Source: Leptidea sinapis (taxonomy: Eukaryota; Arthropoda; Insecta; Lepidoptera; Pieridae). Taken from it: 64,000 nucleotides of DNA. This document shows positions 44,624 through 54,369 of this stretch, piece after piece (the stretch's first letter is position 1; every line of letters begins with the position of its first letter). Both the position numbers and the translations under genes were made by a program. Location of the stretch: positions 15,848,001-15,912,000 of the forward strand of contig NC_066268.1 of assembly GCF_905404315.1 (NCBI RefSeq), in the 5' to 3' direction. The notes under the pieces are model-generated. The model saw nothing but the letters and a program-made list of their open reading frames with translations, had not been told where the DNA came from and did not search any database.

Positions 44624-44710
44624 TGATGTTGGTCAGCTATTTCGTATTAAATCACGTTTGATTTTCTATGTTTGCCCGTTTATAATATTAAGCTGGGGTC
44701 ACATACTGCT
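44624..44710 (+). repeat. 87-bp direct repeat, right copy
   Basis: 85 of 87 bases agree with 43196-43282; both ends are sharp. See the left copy. Confidence 0.95.
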
Positions 44711-44874
44711 TAACGCCTAACGTTCTTAATTTTTTAGTCTCATTGAAAAATATAGTTTGCAATCTCGATTTTGTATTAAGATAAAATTTAAACGCTGTGT
44801 TGAAATTCACATGCTTAACGGGATCGCACTAAATAATATAAAAATGGACAAGTCTGAATCGGGCGCCTCCACCA

Positions 44875-45045
44875 ATGTCTCGTAAAATTGCATTTAAACT
44901 GTCCGATTTCAATGTAATCGAAGCGATACAAATTGATTGTTTAATGAAATTCGTTAAATGTGGAGTTACCGACTTAAATCTAGTTGATACAGCTTTAACT
45001 AAAATAGAAATACGTGAACCGAACGAATACATTAAACGTGGTTAA
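44875..45045 (+). CDS. Small open frame of unknown nature
   Basis: ATG at 44875 opens 56 codons beginning MSRKIAFKLSDFNVIEAI and ending PNEYIKRG before a stop. The composition looks protein-like (mixed charged and hydrophobic residues) and it is uninterrupted. It matches no family I recognise and has no visible splice sites or neighbours. It could be a scrap of a transposon ORF or chance; a host exon is unlikely but possible. Confidence 0.2.
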   Translation: MSRKIAFKLSDFNVIEAIQIDCLMKFVKCGVTDLNLVDTALTKIEIREPNEYIKRG

Positions 45046-45049
45046 GGCA

Positions 45050-45560
45050 CCAGTGATACTACATCTAGCCACAGCATTATTACATCATTTGTAATTTCTT
45101 GTATCGTATGTTTGAAATTCCTTGCTTTGTTTACATTTTTGACAATGTATCTCTGTTTGACAACGTTTTGACTTATATACATATTCGAGTGACATTTTAA
45201 GAGACAAAACTTGTACGTGTTTTTTTCGTCGTCACATCGTCGCTTAGTTAACTATGCAAACCAAGTATCACTAGGATATTTATATTAATAAATAAACAAC
45301 GATTTATTTTTTTACTATTATAGATTGATGTAAAGATGTTGTGTTGTAATACTAATTATTATTATGATGAAAAATTAGTAAAAGAACCTGGGTTAAGTGA
45401 AAAAATTATGTATTTTTCTAGCAGTAAGTACTATAATTATAGTGACACAGAAAAACAGAATCTACAGAACTATTAACAACAAAAGTCAAAATGTAACATT
45501 GAAAACTTCAAAAACAAATCAGTGATAGTTGAGTGATAGCATGGAAATATCACGTGATCT
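45050..45560. other. No gene or named repeat recognised
   Basis: AT-rich flank upstream of the LINE at 45569. Confidence 0.3.
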
Positions 45561-45568
45561 GTACTTTT

Positions 45569-47289
45569 CCCGGGGCGTAAAAAGAATAGGGGAATCCCAG
45601 GCCCATGGGTGTCGTAAGAGGCGACTAAGGGCTTTTTAGAAGTGGGAGAGTCACGCTGCCGTCTTTTGACGTCAGCACAATCTGGCTCGTCCGGGTTAAT
45701 TACCACACTCGCACAGAATACCGGCGTGAAGTAGCGGCCTAGTGCCACTACTAGAGGGCCTAGCGGCCTAGTCGCATAGGTTAGTGTCGAGGACCGGTGG
45801 CCATTCCCCCCCCCCCCCACCCGAATATGACAGCGGAACTTAAAAAGATTTTACCCCAGGAGGGTACCGGCTCTACCAGAGTCGGAGAATCCCTCCCCGA
45901 GCACTATAGCTCGGGCTGCCCTTCGTATTCTGGGGAGGGCACAGAACCGCACATGACTAAGGACAAACGAAGCAGTAACACCACGGCACCCCGCTCCACA
46001 CTCAACGTGGACTTTTGCAATATCAGGGGAATTCACTCCAATTTAAACGCCGTCCACCACCACCTTGAGATGGGCAGCGGCTATTGAAAACAGGGGGGAA
46101 GGCCTGGCAGTTCGCCTGGATAAAGCGAAGGCCTTTGATCGTGTATGGCACAAGGCGCTCCTCTCCAAACTTCCATCATTTGGGCTTCCCGAGAGCTTGT
46201 GCAAGTCGACCTCCAGCTTCCTCACTGGGCGCAGCATACAGGTCGTTGTCGACGGATATTGCTCGAACCCGAAGCCCGTGAATGCTGGAGTGCCCCAAGG
46301 CTGTGTGCTGTCTCCCACGCTGTTTCTTCTGCATATCAATGATATGTTGGACACCTCCAACATTCATTGCTATGCAGACGACAGCACTGGTGATGCCGTA
46401 TACACTGGCCATGCAGGTCTCTCTCGGGAAATCGTCGACCAGAGCCGGGAGAAACTTGTGTCTTCTATCGAGTCCTCTCTTGAGAAGGTCGCGGAATGGA
46501 GAAAATTGAACCTTGTCCAATTTAACCCCCAGAAGACTCAAGTTTGCGCGTTTACCACTAAAAAAACCCCATTTGTCGTATCTCCGCTCTTCGACAACAC
46601 TTCCCTCAAAGCCTCGCTTAGTATCGGAATACTGGGTCTCGAAATCTCGAGCGATTGCCAATTTCGTGGTCATCTGGAAGGCAAAGCCAAATTGGCTTCA
46701 AAGAAACTGGGCGTCATTAATACAGCACGGCAATACTTCAAGCCAGCCCACATACTAGCGCTCTACAAAGCGCAGGTCCGGCCACACATGGAGTATTGCT
46801 GTCATCTCTGGTCTGGCGCACCCCAGTATCAGCTTGATCCATTTGACCACGTGCAACGCAGAGCAGCTCGAATTGTCGGGGACACAGTGCTCTGTGAACG
46901 GCTGGATCACTTGGCGTTGCGTAGAGACGTCGCTTCAGTGTGTGTTTTCTACCGCATTTATCACGGGGAGTGTTCCGAAGAGCTGTTTAACCTGATTCCT
47001 GCCGCCGAATTCTATCATCCTCACCATCTGGATGTGTGGCGGTCCTCCACAGTTCGGTTTTCAAGGAGCTTTCTTCCACGTACTACAAAGCTGTGGAATG
47101 AGCTTCCTTGTGCAGTGCTTCCGGGACGATACGACATGGGTACCTTCAAAAAAAACGCATACACCTTCCTTAAAGGCCGGCGGCGCTCCTGTGATTCCTC
47201 TGGTGTTGCAGGAGATTGTGGGCGGCGGTGATCACTTAACAACAGGTGACCCGTACGCGAGTTTGTCCTCCTATTCCATAAAAAAAAAA
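45569..47289 (+). mobile_element. Jockey-like LINE with 5' leader, internally deleted
   Basis: The 5' leader (GTAAAAAGAATAGG, then GTGTCGTAAGAGGCGACTAA) and the start of the coding region match 50583 onwards. At about 46070 sequence equivalent to 51083-52722 is missing: CCACCTTGAGA runs straight into TGGGCAGCGGCTATTG. The rest follows to the A run at 47279-47289. The flanks TCACGTG (45550-45556) and TCACGTG (47293-47299) suggest a target duplication. The A tail and intact 5' start show it was copied as a full-length or already deleted RNA. Confidence 0.92.
46065..47231 (+). pseudogene. Reverse transcriptase C-terminal two-thirds, open frame of 388 codons
   Basis: Reads RT motifs A (LDKAKAFDRVW, D at about residue 19), B (GVPQGCVLSP, 75-79), C (YADD, 103-106) and the thumb, then PHMEYCCHLWSGAPQYQLD and the tail CDSSGVAGDCGRR. 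The fingers (NYRPI to GFRNGRST in the sister copy) and the whole endonuclease are lost. A 30-base patch just before motif A (ENRGEGLAVRL) differs from the sister copy, and HLRTTRHKLG is missing near the end. The frame is open for 1.17 kb, so the copy is young. Without EN and fingers it should be inactive. Confidence 0.88.
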
Positions 47290-47500
47290 GATTTCACGTG
47301 TACTAACGGTAATGAAACTGCTAGCTGTACTGACGCAAGAGCACGAGTGCGAGGGGGTGAAAGGGGTACGGGAGGGGGCTTCACGTTCCAGTGAGGTCCA
47401 GGGATAATGTGGCCGTGTAGTATACTAGGCATATTAGTTATCGGAGGCTTATCAAAGGATAATGAATAGAGAAATACGCTTAAGACACGTGTGACTCTTT

Positions 47501-48431
47501 AACCGACTTTTAAAAAGGAGAAGGTTATCAATCTGATCGGTCGATTTGGTCCCATAAAAATTTTACATAGTTTGGCCCCGTAGTTATCACTTTATGAACA
47601 TTTATATGAAAATTTTTGTCTACCTGGATGACATAATTGTTTTCTGTGTACGGTTTTTTTTTGGAGTTTTCATTCAGGTTGATTATATATTATTATTTTT
47701 AACTGACACTAAAACGTAAAAAATAAAAAATAAACTACAACTGCAAAGGCCTTAAGTACCTGTAATTTATTTTAGTATAATTAATTTTCTGATGTAAATT
47801 GCACCTTTATGTCTTTTTTAATAAATTGTACGTCATTTTATTTAAAAAAAATTATATCCATAATTGAAAAAAATATGGTTGCTAGCTCTCAGACAGCCAC
47901 AACATAAAGGTTGCCAGGTGTAAACAGGTACATTTTTGTTGATAACTTACAGTCATCAGTTTTTTTTATAATTTTAATAAAAAATTGAAGTTTTATTTTT
48001 ACTATATACGATAAAGTATGGTTGCCAGGTAAAAATGGCAGAAATGCAAGAAACCAACCAGACGGGCCTCTTTTGTAAATATTTTTTTCAGGTTGATTAT
48101 TTATTTGTATGTGCTACATATTGATAGCTTTCAAGTCGGTGCCAAGCCAAATGTAATAAAGGTACCTACACTCGCCACGCGTGACTTTGAGCGGGATAAC
48201 TTCGCCTAACACCAAGACACGCGTGGCCAGACAACCTAAACAATTATAGTAAGTAAGCTTTTTATAATATTACTTTTTATTTTGTTTGGGGCTTGGCACT
48301 GACTTAAAACCTATCAATAGGTACTACATATAAATAATACTATTTTATTATATTAAAGGTAAAGGTCTGCATAAGAGGCATATTAAATTAAATTTTTAGT
48401 TATTTGATAGTTTCAGTTTTTGAAGTCGGTT
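47501..48431. mobile_element. Non-autonomous element with AACCGACTT terminal inverted repeats
   Basis: Begins AACCGACTTTTAAAAAGGAG and ends in the inverted counterpart TTTTTGAAGTCGGTT, a span of 931 bp. Inside is a 370-bp block (47738-48105) repeated at 53996-54365, with GGTTGCCAGG motifs, and a second inverted-repeat unit at 48101-48337. It is non-coding. The terminal motif belongs to a dispersed lepidopteran repeat also represented at 10185. Confidence 0.55.
48101..48337. mobile_element. Nested MITE with 48-bp inverted repeats
   Basis: The arm TTATTTGTATGTGCTACATA (to 48148) pairs with the inverted arm at 48290-48337; both contain GTGCCAAGCC. A shorter inner pair, GCCACGCGTG (48174-48183) and CACGCGTGGC (48218-48227), is perfect. 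It lies wholly inside 47501-48431. Confidence 0.65.
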
Positions 48432-48439
48432 TTTTTAAA

Positions 48440-49244
48440 CGAATCTTTAATATCTTCGATAAGCGTTTTATTATGAATAAGGCGGATAGTCGATATCATT
48501 GTATTAGAGTTCCGTAGGCTGCCTAGCTAAAACGATCACATTAAATCCAGCCTTATTAAAAAAGCGTGAAAACCTAACAATATTTAATAAGAACCTATAA
48601 TAACTTAACAGCGCATAATTGTTGTACGTGGGCATTTTATTCTTACTTACCTCTTTAAAATAAATTGACGGCAACCCCTGGTGTCGGCCCGACACCAAAT
48701 TACAGGCCCATTTACCGACCCTCAAGTAGATGAAGTAAGAAACAATTATGGCGTCGAGCATACAGCCTCGCATTGTAAGCTATCGCTCTAGAAACAGTTG
48801 TTCCCGGTGTTGAAAGAACGCGAGCTCCCGGACTATAGAACAAAAGATGGCCCAATTGCGTTACGACTTTTTGTCTGCCGTCGACTTGTGAAGTACAATA
48901 GAGTTTCAAATAATGACTATGTGGCCGAATCTCGGGCTTTTAATGAAAATGTTGTTAAACTCATGCTTTCCGTTCAAATTGAACTGCAATTTTGAAATTC
49001 GCATAATCTATTTTAGCCTGTAGGAAATAAAACAATATCGTTCACCTATAATTGCATGATGACTTTTGAATTTGAATAAACTTAAGAATTAACATGTGTA
49101 TGATAGTAATGACGATATTAACATTATCAAATAAAATCAATTTTCCGATCACGATAGGTGTAATTGTTTGTTTGAGATAAATATGCTAGTCGCGTATAGA
49201 CGAGCTAACCACCCGATGTAATGCGTGTGTGCGTTCATTAATAA
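48440..49244. other. No gene or named repeat recognised
   Basis: Short open frames at 48504-48995 carry no motif. Confidence 0.3.
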
Positions 49245-49246
49245 TA

Positions 49247-50504
49247 ATGGGTCAACCATCTAACTTTTTTTTTCAACTAGTGCTTATTTCGTGAATGGTA
49301 ACACTTAGCTCCTGTTTGATTTGACAGATAATTAGTTTTATCCTTCCGCTGAACGAATATGGTTGTGTATACGCTTGGAAAAAAAACGCTGGGAAATATT
49401 GCGACATTACTTTGAAAATCATGGTAATGTTGCAGATTATGTGCTAAAATTGCGTACGGATTTTGGAAGAAGAGAAGCACCGTCATCTCCGTGTGTTCGT
49501 TATCTTGTGAAAAGGGGAAAGAAACTGGCATCCTCATCGATAAACCAAAGCGTGAAAAGCCAAAAACAGTGCGTACACCCGAGAATATTGCTGCTGTGGC
49601 AGAAAGTGTGCGTGAAGCGCCATAATTGATGTTCAATTCACCGTCGTTCTCATTTCGGAGACATCATTGAGACGAATTTTGCATAAAGACCTTGGTATGA
49701 CGCCATACAAAGTCCAATTGGTTGAGGAGTTGAAGCCAACTGACCATCCAATGCGTTTTCGCTTCGCTGAGTGGGCCTGCAATCGACTTACAGAAGATGC
49801 CGATTTTGCCAAAAAAATCATCTTTTCAGATGAAGCTCATTTTGATCTTGGCAGGTATGTAAACAAGCAAAATTATCGCATTTGGGGATACAGAAAACCC
49901 GCACGCATACATTGAAAAGCCGACGCACCCAAAACGAGTCACTGTTAGGTGCGGATTTTGGTCCAGAGGCATAATTGGGCCATTTTTCTTCGAAATTGAG
50001 CAAGGTACCGTTACAGTCAATGGCGATCGTTATCGGGCCATGTTGAACGAATTTTTGTTCACAAAATTGAAGAGAAGGATATTGGCAACATTTGGTTTTG
50101 CCCCCTTTTTTTGAATATCGCACTATCAGCCGCAGAGCTGATGTCGTTTGGACCACCACCTTGTTTCCACCTCGGAGCTGCGATTTGACACCGTTGGACT
50201 ATTATTTGTGGGGTGCCGTCAAAGATAAGTGTTACGCCGACAAGCCAGAGACAATTGACGCTTTAAAGGACAATATTCGTGAAGCCATTGGAGAAATACA
50301 GCTGCACACAATCGATAATGTGCTTAAAAATTGGACCGATCGTGTAGGCTACTGCATGGCCAGCCGAGGCAGCCATTCGAATGAAATTATTTTCCATTAT
50401 TAACCGGAAGGATTGTACTTTCAAATAAAAAAAGAAATTTGAGAAAATATTATATAGTAGCTTTTTTTTTATAGCATTAAAAAAAAGTTATTTGGCGGAC
50501 CCTA
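49247..50504 (+). mobile_element. Tc1/mariner-superfamily transposon with TA target duplication
   Basis: The left end ATGGGTCAACCATCTAACTT and the right end, reverse-complemented TAGGGTCCGCCAAATAACTT, are inverted repeats of about 26 bp ending in a T run. TA lies at 49245-49246 and 50505-50506. The length is 1258 bp. The transposase is unlike that of the two mariners at 3482 and 24191. Confidence 0.93.
49359..50403 (+). pseudogene. Tc1/mariner-like transposase, second catalytic Asp deleted
   Basis: Start ATG at 49359 (MVVYTLEKKRWEILRHYFEN). N-terminal helix-turn-helix region to about residue 100 (LRTDFGRREAPSSPCVRYLV, then a frameshift into KRGKKLA), then LRRILHKDLGMTPYKVQLV. The first catalytic D is in IIFSDEAHFDLG (near 49830). 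FWSRGIIGPFFFE and TVNGDRYRAMLNEFLFTKL follow. A deletion of about 20 codons near 50100 then removes the QDGATCH-type block with the second D. The reading resumes at ISRRADVVW, CDLTPLDYYLWGAVKDK (third D) and ends GYCMASRGSHSNEIIFHY. Two or three frameshifts also occur. It cannot be catalytic. Confidence 0.9.
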
Positions 50505-50785
50505 TAGTACAAGATCTCGCCGCTCGATTCTGCAGGTACCTACGTGTTTTTTTGATAAAACTAATTAAGATGCCCTGTGCTGCCCCGGGTGTAAAAAGAA
50601 TAGGGTAGTCCCAGGTCCAAGGGTGTCGTAAGAGGCGACTACGGGCTTTTTGAAAGTGGGAGAGTCACGCTGCTGTCTCATGACGTCAGTACAATCGGGC
50701 CAGACTCGTCCGGGTTACTTACCACACTCGCACAGAATACCGGCGTGAAGTAGCGGCCTAGTGCCGCTATGTTTCGCATAGGTTA

Positions 50786-51673
50786 GTGTCGAGGACCGGA
50801 GGCCATTCCCCACCGTCCTTCGCTCCCCCCCAACAAAATATGAGAGCGGTATTTAAAGAGAAATTACCCCAGGAGGGTACCGGCTCTTGTAGAGCCAGAG
50901 AATCCCTCCCCGAGCATTCGCGCTCGGGCTGCCCTTCGTATTCTGGGGAGGGCACAGTACCGTGTATGTCACAGGACAAACAGGGCAGCAACACCACGGC
51001 ACCCCGCTCCACGCTTAATGTGGACTTTTGTAACATCCGGGGAATTCACTCCAACTTAAACGCCGTCCACCACCACCTTGAGACGTCACAGCCGGCCTTG
51101 TGTTTCCTTACGGAGACGCAGATATCTCGACCTAGCGATACGTCATATTTAACGTACCCCGGGTACAAAATTGAGCAAAATTTCATGCCTCATGCCGGGG
51201 TATGTGTGTACGTTAGGGAGGATATCTGCTGTCGCCGTCTCGGCAATTTTGAGGGTAGGGGCCTGTCTACTCTCTGGCTCCGCGTAGATTTAGAGGACCG
51301 CGTCCGCATCTATGCGTGTGTCTACAGGTCCCATAGTGGTAACTCAGAAACGGATCACCTCATGGGCTGCGTTCAAGCGGCATTTGATGACGTGCTTGCT
51401 CAGATCCCCTCCGCTGAAATCGTAGTCTTGGGTGATTTCAACGGGCACAATGCCGAATGGCTTGGATCACGTACCACAGACTACGCAGGGCGATCTGTGC
51501 ATAATTTTGCATTGGCGTATGGTCTGTCCCAATTGATTGAGTCGCCGACGCGGCTCCCGGATGTGGATAGCCACATGCCGTCCTTATTAGATCTTCTGCT
51601 GACTACACATCCCTATGGTTACCAGGTCTCTGTCGTCTCGGAACGTCCGACCATTGCCTGGTCAGGAGTGTAG
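50786..51673 (+). pseudogene. LINE endonuclease (APE type), frameshifted at its end
   Basis: 295 codons. Residues 1-75 are a low-complexity leader that continues the shared 5' sequence. The EN fold starts at about 78 (NVDFCNIRG, N83), with catalytic E110 in FLTETQ, YACVYRSHS at 176-184, D217 and N219 in VVLGDFNGHN, and D269 in SLLDLLLT. The enzyme would nick one DNA strand to prime reverse transcription. About eight bases are lost near 51640 compared with the expected reading, so the final SDH motif (S-D-H-C-L-V at about 51650) is shifted into the next frame and this frame ends at 51673. The start is uncertain; ATG at 50840 (MRAVF) is an alternative. Confidence 0.88.
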
Positions 51674-51776
51674 TGCCTATCCGACGCCAACGTCGCAGAC
51701 CACCAGCGACCCGCCGCGTTTGGCACTACAAGTCAGCAGATTGGGATAGGATGCGTTCCTTTTTTGCATCCTACCC

Positions 51777-53909
51777 TTGGGGCAGGGTTTGTTTCCTTCG
51801 GATGATCCTAGTGCCTGCGCCGTTGCAGTAGCCGATGTGATACTGCAGGGCATGGATATTTTTATACCAAGCTCTGTAGTACCGATCGGTGGCAGATCAC
51901 AGCCCTGGTTCGATGCGTCAGTTAAAGCAGCATCTGTCTGCAAAAAACAGGCGTATCGAACTTGGGTTGCGGCGCTGGGCTCAAGGGATCCGAACTGCAA
52001 AGTTCTGAAGAGGAAATATAACCGTGCCTCCAGATTTTTTAAGCGGCAAATCGCCCGTGCGAAATCGAAGCACGTCGTCAAAATTGGCGAGCAGCTTTCC
52101 AGTTACCCGACCGGAACACGCAAGTTCTGGTCGTTGTCGAAAGCTGCTCTTGGTAACTTCAACCAGCCGTCTATGCCGCCGTTGCACATGAGGAATGACA
52201 CCCTGGCCCATACGGCAAAAGAGAAAGCCGATCTCCTGTGCACTCTTTTTTCCTCCAACTCGACTCTTGACGACAACGGAAAAACACCGCCGACCATCCC
52301 GCGGTGTCAGAGCTCCATGCCTGAAGTACAGTTCCGACAGAAAACTGTTAGGCGAGCTCTGTTTTCGTTGGACGTCAGGAAGTCGAGCGGGCCGGATGGC
52401 ATTTCTCCAATCGTGCTTAGAACGTGTGCCCCTGAGTTGACGCCGGTGCTAACGCGTTTATTCCGGCACTCTTATTCAAAAGGCGTAGTCCCTGATTCAT
52501 GGAAGTCAGCCCTTGTCCATCCGATCCCAAAAAAAGGAGACAGTTCGGATCCGGCAAACTACAGGCCTATTGCGATTACCTCCCTACTCTCCAAAATCAT
52601 GGAGAGCATAATTAACCGCCAGCTCTTGGTATACCTTGAGGGTCACCAGTTGATCAACGACCGGCAGTACGGCTTTCGCAATGGTCGGTCGACTGGCGAT
52701 CTTCTGGTATACCTAACACATAGATGGGCGGCGGCTATTGAAAGCAATACAAAGTATAAACAAAGCAGTCTGGATATAGCGAAGGCCTTTGATCGTGTAT
52801 GGCACAAGGCGCTCCTCGCAAAACTTCCATCATTTGGGCTTCCCGAGAGCTTATGCAAGTGGACCTCCAGCTTCCTCACTGGGCGCAGCATACAGGTCGT
52901 TATCGACGGTTATTGCTCGAATCCCAAGCCCGTGAACGCTGGAGTTCCCCAAGGCTGTGTGCTATCTCCCACGCTGTTTCTTCTGCATATCAATGATATG
53001 TTGGACACCGCCAACATGCATTGCTATGCAGACGACAGCACTGGTGATGCCGTATACACGGGCCATGCAAGTCTCTCTCGGGAAAACGTCGACCAGTGCC
53101 GGGAGAAACTTGTGTCTTCTATCGAGTCCTCTCTCGAGAAGGTCGCGGAATGGGGTAAGTTGAACCTTGTCCAATTTAACCCCCAGAAGACTCAAGTTTG
53201 CGCGTTTACCAATAAAAAAACCCCATTTGCCGTATCACCGCTCTTCGAGAACACTTCCCTTAAAGCCTCGCCTAGTATCGGAATACTGGGTCTCGAAATC
53301 TCGAGCAATTGCAAATTCCGTGGCCATCTGGAGGGCAAACTGGCTTCAAAGAAACTGGGCGTCATAAATAGAGCACGGCAATACTTCAAGCCAGCCCACA
53401 TTCTAGCGCTCTACAAAGCGCAGGTCCGGCCTCACATGGAGTATTGCTGTCATCTCTGGTCTGGCGCACCCCAGTATCAGCTCGATCCATTTGACCGCGT
53501 GCAACGCAGAGCAGCTCGAATTGTCGGGAACCCAGTACTCTGTGAACGGCTGGATCATTTGGCGTTGCGTAGAGACGTCGCTTCATTTTGTGTTTTCTAC
53601 CGCATCTATCACGGGGAGTGTTCCGAAGAGCTGTTCAACCTGATTCCTGCCGCCGAATTCCACCTTCGCACGACACGCCACAAGTTAGGATTTCATCCCC
53701 ACCATCTGGATGTGTGGCGGCCCTCCACAGTGCGGTTTTCAAGGAGCTTTCTTCCTCGTACCACGAAGCTGTGGAATGAGCTTCCGTGTGCGGTGTTTCC
53801 GGGACGATACGACATGGGTACCTTCAAGAAAAGCGCGTACACCTTCCTTAAAGGCCGGCAACGCTCTTGTGATTCCTCTGGTGTTGCAGGAGAGTGTGGG
53901 CGGCGGTGA
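51777..53909 (+). CDS. LINE reverse transcriptase, 710-codon open frame
   Basis: Uninterrupted over 2.1 kb. Residues 1-190 form the linker and RT entry (SQPWFDASVKAAS, FWSLSKAALGNF). Fingers: SSGPDGISPIVL, VVPDSWKSALVHPIPKKGDS and NYRPIAITSLLSKIMES. Palm: A at 333 (LDIAKAFDRVW), B at 389-393 (GVPQG), C at 417-420 (YADD). Thumb and C-terminus follow to GECGRR. The three catalytic aspartates are present, so the domain itself may be folded and competent. Its frame differs from that of the endonuclease; a second shift near 51790 separates it from the SDH-bearing stretch. In an active copy EN and RT would be one protein, so no natural start is assigned (the frame opens at TTG). It copies LINE RNA at the nick. 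Confidence 0.9.
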   Translation: MGQGLFPSDDPSACAVAVADVILQGMDIFIPSSVVPIGGRSQPWFDASVKAASVCKKQAYRTWVAALGSRDPNCKVLKRKYNRASRFFKRQIARAKSKHVVKIGEQLSSYPTGTRKFWSLSKAALGNFNQPSMPPLHMRNDTLAHTAKEKADLLCTLFSSNSTLDDNGKTPPTIPRCQSSMPEVQFRQKTVRRALFSLDVRKSSGPDGISPIVLRTCAPELTPVLTRLFRHSYSKGVVPDSWKSALVHPIPKKGDSSDPANYRPIAITSLLSKIMESIINRQLLVYLEGHQLINDRQYGFRNGRSTGDLLVYLTHRWAAAIESNTKYKQSSLDIAKAFDRVWHKALLAKLPSFGLPESLCKWTSSFLTGRSIQVVIDGYCSNPKPVNAGVPQGCVLSPTLFLLHINDMLDTANMHCYADDSTGDAVYTGHASLSRENVDQCREKLVSSIESSLEKVAEWGKLNLVQFNPQKTQVCAFTNKKTPFAVSPLFENTSLKASPSIGILGLEISSNCKFRGHLEGKLASKKLGVINRARQYFKPAHILALYKAQVRPHMEYCCHLWSGAPQYQLDPFDRVQRRAARIVGNPVLCERLDHLALRRDVASFCVFYRIYHGECSEELFNLIPAAEFHLRTTRHKLGFHPHHLDVWRPSTVRFSRSFLPRTTKLWNELPCAVFPGRYDMGTFKKSAYTFLKGRQRSCDSSGVAGECGRR

Positions 53910-53995
53910 TCACTTAACACCAGGTGACCCGTACGCTCGTTTGTCCTCCTATTCCATAAAAAAAAAAAAAAATAAGAACGCTTAGGGAGTATGCA

Positions 53996-54365
53996 ATGCA
54001 AAGGCCTCAAGTACCTGTAATATATTTTAGTATAATAAATTTTCTGATGTAAATTGCACCTTTATGTCTTTTTTAATAAATTGGACGTCATTTTATTTAA
54101 AAAAATATGCCGAGAATTGAAAAATACATATCTAGACAGCCACAACATAAAGGTTGTCAGGTGTAAACAGGTACATTTTTGTTGATAATTTAGTCATCTG
54201 TTTTTTTTTATAATTTTAATAAGAAATTGGAGTTTTATATTTACTATATACGATAGCGTATGGTTGCCAGTTAAAAATGCCGCAAAAAAATATACAGATC
54301 TGAGAACAACGGGAAATGCAAGAAACCTTCCAGGCGGGCCTCTTTTTTTAAATATTTTTTTTGTC
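53996..54365 (+). repeat. 370-bp block shared with 47738-48105
   Basis: Begins CAAAGGCCTCAAGTACCTGT and ends CGGGCCTCTTTTTTTAAATA, about 85-90% like 47738-48105, including the GGTTGTCAGGTGTAAACAGG and ATACGATAGCGTATGGTTGC motifs. It is a part of the element family of 47501-48431, here lacking both ends. An extra 25 bases (CAGATCTGAGAACAACGGG) are present near 54300. Confidence 0.8.
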
Positions 54366-54369
54366 ATAT

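Larger units (their letters stand above)
50583..53972 (+). mobile_element. Jockey-like LINE, nearly complete, 3.4 kb
   Basis: The order is 5' leader (50583-50785), endonuclease region, linker, reverse transcriptase, short 3' UTR (GGGCGGCGGTGATCACTTAA; CTCGTTTGTCCTCCTATTCC) and a run of A at 53957-53972. No separate ORF1 is seen, so either this family lacks one or the copy starts downstream of it. The A run, EN type and RT residues place it in the Jockey/CR1 group. It is the reference copy for fragments at 1912, 12545, 13555, 23548, 29131, 29201 and 45569. Possible degenerate target duplication: TTAAGATGCCC before, ATAAGAACGCT after. Confidence 0.93.

Noticed and set aside
43196..44710. LTR retrotransposon bounded by the 87-bp repeats
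   Set aside because: No TG/CA ends, primer-binding site, polypurine tract, gag/pol sequence or target duplication visible.
46176..46673. Antisense 165-codon open frame inside the LINE, and similar frames at 51677-52297, 52643-53195 and 53386-54010
   Set aside because: They mirror the reverse transcriptase coding strand and have no motif of their own.
45569..47289. Internal gaps in LINE copies (45569, 23548) as spliced introns
   Set aside because: Compared with the longer copy, the missing segments do not begin with GT and end with AG at the observed joins.
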